A stretch of 64,000 bases of DNA from NCBI GenBank assembly GCA_018823745.1, contig JAHJHR010000017.1, forward strand, positions 496,001 to 560,000. Reading direction: 5' to 3'. The notes below the pieces were generated by a model that saw nothing but the letters and a program-made list of their open reading frames with translations, made no database searches and was not told the DNA's origin. How positions within the stretch are numbered: position 1 is the first letter of the stretch; each line of letters starts with the position of its first letter. The translations under genes and the position numbers were made by a program. This DNA is from Alphaproteobacteria bacterium. GTDB lineage: Bacteria > Pseudomonadota > Alphaproteobacteria > Oceanibaculales > Oceanibaculaceae. Positions 61,845 through 64,000 of the stretch are shown in pieces.

Positions 61845-62363
61845 ATGTCGAAAAGCTATACGAAACGCGAAGCCCAGGACATGCTGGTGGCTCTTGAGCG
61901 CCAGGCCCGAGAGATCATCATCGTTGCCCAGAAGGCGCAGAGCACCGCCACCAAGCACAGCTTCAACGTCTATCGCCAGTTCCGTGAAAGCGTCTCCGAA
62001 TTCGAGACCTTCGGCATCCTGATCGAAAACCGCCTGCGCAACCTGGATACCGGCCGCGACCCGCGGCTGGACGAACAATTCGATGCGCTGAACGTCCTGA
62101 TCTCGAAATCCGTCATCAAGGCCAGCACGCAGTTCTTTCTGGCCCTGAGCAAGAGCCCGGCCCTGCCCCTCGGATCGCGGGAGGTCTTCCTGCAGGAATT
62201 ACGCAGCCTGCACGAGGCGCGCAACAAGCTCTCCGATCCACGCTACCAGCGCATGCTGGACGAGGAGGCGCATCGCAACCTCCAGATCGCCGAGAATATC
62301 CTGACCGAAATCATTGAGCGCGCGCCCAGCCTGCTGGACTTCAACAAGCGGCAAAGCGCATAG
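61845..62363 (+). CDS. Hypothetical helical protein
   Basis: ATG with upstream GGGGGG SD-like; 172 aa, predominantly helical composition; divergent from chemoreceptor-like gene. Confidence 0.6.
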   Translation: MSKSYTKREAQDMLVALERQAREIIIVAQKAQSTATKHSFNVYRQFRESVSEFETFGILIENRLRNLDTGRDPRLDEQFDALNVLISKSVIKASTQFFLALSKSPALPLGSREVFLQELRSLHEARNKLSDPRYQRMLDEEAHRNLQIAENILTEIIERAPSLLDFNKRQSA

Positions 62364-62468
62364 CGCCCCTGCCTACCGCGCCCTTGCCAGCGACAGGGCG
62401 AAGCCGCTACAGAAAACAACCGACAAAAAAAGCGCGAACAGCGCGGATCGCCTGGGAGGATCAGACGC

Positions 62469-63212
62469 ATGAGCCAGCGGCTTGCCGGCAAGAAAGCCCT
62501 TATCACCGCAGCGGGCCAGGGCATCGGCCGGGCCTCCGCCCTCTCCTTCGCGCGTGAAGGGGCGACCGTCATCGCCACCGACATCAATGCCGCAGCGCTG
62601 GACAGCCTCGCCGCCGAGATGCCAGGCATCGAGACCCGCTTGCTGGACGTGACCAATGGCGACGCCGTTGCCACTGCCGCGCACGAGATTGGCGCGGTCG
62701 ATGTGCTGTTCAGCTGCGCTGGTTTCGTCGCCGGCGGCACGATCCTGGAGTGCGACGAGAAGGATTACGACTTTTCCTTCAACCTGAACACCAAGGCGAT
62801 GTACCGCATCACCCGCGCCTTCCTGCCGGCGATGATCGATAATGGCGGCGGCTCCCTCATCCTGATGTCCTCGGTCGCTTCCTCGGCGGCCGGTGTGCCG
62901 AACCGCTTCGTCTATACCGCCAGCAAGGCGGCCGTGATCGGCATGACCAAATCCATTGCCATCGACTTCATCGCCAAGGGCATTCGCTGCAACGCGATCT
63001 GCCCGGGCACGGTGGAAACACCCTCGCTGCATGACCGGATCAACGCCTTCGACGACCCCGCCGCTGCGCGCCAGGCCTTCATTGCCCGGCAGCCCATGGG
63101 CCGGCTGGGCACGGCGGAGGAGATCGCGGCGCTGGCGCTCTATCTCGCTTCCGACGAATCCGCCTATACAACGGGTGTCGCCCATCTGATCGATGGCGGG
63201 CTCACCCTCTGA
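62469..63212 (+). CDS. SDR family oxidoreductase (2-keto-3-deoxy-sugar acid dehydrogenase-like)
   Basis: KKALITAAGQGIGRASALSFAREGATVIATDINAAAL; YTASKAAVIGMTKSIAIDFIAKGIRCNAICPGTVETPSL. Confidence 0.9.
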   Translation: MSQRLAGKKALITAAGQGIGRASALSFAREGATVIATDINAAALDSLAAEMPGIETRLLDVTNGDAVATAAHEIGAVDVLFSCAGFVAGGTILECDEKDYDFSFNLNTKAMYRITRAFLPAMIDNGGGSLILMSSVASSAAGVPNRFVYTASKAAVIGMTKSIAIDFIAKGIRCNAICPGTVETPSLHDRINAFDDPAAARQAFIARQPMGRLGTAEEIAALALYLASDESAYTTGVAHLIDGGLTL

Positions 63213-63248
63213 CACCGACCCGATAACAAGCCCCAGAAGGAGGACATC

Positions 63249-64000
63249 ATGCGGTTGTTGCGTTATGGCGAGGCCGGACAGGAAAAACCCGGCATTCTGG
63301 ATGCGGATGGCAAGATCCGCGATCTTTCCGGCCATGTCGCCGATCTCACCGGCGATGCCATCACGCCCGAGGGGCTGAAAAAGCTGGCAGGCATCGATGT
63401 GAAGAGCCTGCCGCTGGTCAGTGGCACGCCCCGCCTCGGCTGTCCCATCGCGCAGATCGGCAAGATCATCTGCGTCGGGCTGAATTATTCCGACCATGCC
63501 GCAGAGACCGGCATGGCTGTGCCGCCCGAGCCGATCATCTTCATGAAGGCGACAACCTCGATCATCGGCCCGAACGACACCGTCATCATCCCGAAGAATT
63601 CAAAGAAGACCGACTGGGAAGTCGAGCTGGGCATCGTTATCGGCAAGAAGGCGCAATATGTCGACGAGAAGGACTCGCTCGACCATGTCGCCGGCTATTG
63701 CGTCGTGAACGACATCTCGGAGCGTGAATTCCAGATCGAGCGCAGCGGCCAGTGGGTGAAGGGCAAGAGCGCCGACACCTTCGCGCCGATCGGCCCGTGG
63801 ATGGTCACGAAGGACGAGATCGCCGACCCGCAGAACCTGAAAATGTGGCTGGATGTCGATGGCAAGCGCTATCAGGACGGCTCCACCACGACCATGGTCT
63901 ATGGCGTGAAGCATCTGGTCAGCTATATCAGCCAGTTCATGACGCTGATGCCGGGCGATGTGATCCCCACCGGCACCCCGCCGGGTGTCGGCACCGGCAT
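63249..64000 (+). CDS. Fumarylacetoacetate hydrolase family protein (truncated by window end)
   Basis: Own translation from ATG 63249: MRLLRYGEAGQEKPGILDADG...ICVGLNYSDHAAETGMAVPPEPIIFMKATTSIIGPND...DWEVELGIVIGKKA...PTGTPPGVGTG; open at 64000. Confidence 0.93.
   Translation, partial: MRLLRYGEAGQEKPGILDADGKIRDLSGHVADLTGDAITPEGLKKLAGIDVKSLPLVSGTPRLGCPIAQIGKIICVGLNYSDHAAETGMAVPPEPIIFMKATTSIIGPNDTVIIPKNSKKTDWEVELGIVIGKKAQYVDEKDSLDHVAGYCVVNDISEREFQIERSGQWVKGKSADTFAPIGPWMVTKDEIADPQNLKMWLDVDGKRYQDGSTTTMVYGVKHLVSYISQFMTLMPGDVIPTGTPPGVGTG

Noticed and set aside
1-64000. Prophage, ICE, IS or defence island
   Set aside because: No integrase, transposase, phage structural, restriction or Cas-like proteins in the supplied ORFs; the TA pair alone is not evidence of an island.

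Overview
GC-rich, densely coded chromosomal window whose housekeeping gene content and order look alphaproteobacterial (Rhodospirillales-like). This placement is inferred from gene content, not from a search. Recognisable blocks: rnd / ppx-ppk / hdaA / AI-2E permease / DUF2066 facing purM-purN; pdxH, 17 kDa-antigen-like lipoprotein, DnaJ-like, fabI, aroC, sppA; tlyA, dxs, ispA, xseB; typA; hemA; vapBC-like TA pair; glmU; gph; tRNA-Val(CAC); and a complete Dpp-type ABC importer operon with two hydrolases. No rRNA, CRISPR array, prophage or IS transposase was seen. Less ordinary signals: (1) two paralogous pentapeptide-repeat proteins, each internally duplicated around an 'IxxIIxxHxxWL' helix, flanking a PAS histidine kinase and a small orphan protein; (2) two related dispersed intergenic double-hairpin elements with complementary loops, stacked A-B-A at 32416-32772; (3) a soluble chemoreceptor-like protein with inverted domain order; (4) a DedA gene whose reading frame runs about 216 nt antisense into a dppC-type gene; (5) a 15-bp hairpin plus U-tract between the SBP and permease genes of the Dpp operon; (6) an uncalled 58-aa ORF. 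The pentapeptide locus and the repeat family are the best candidates for something undescribed, but neither can be shown to be a new system from sequence alone.
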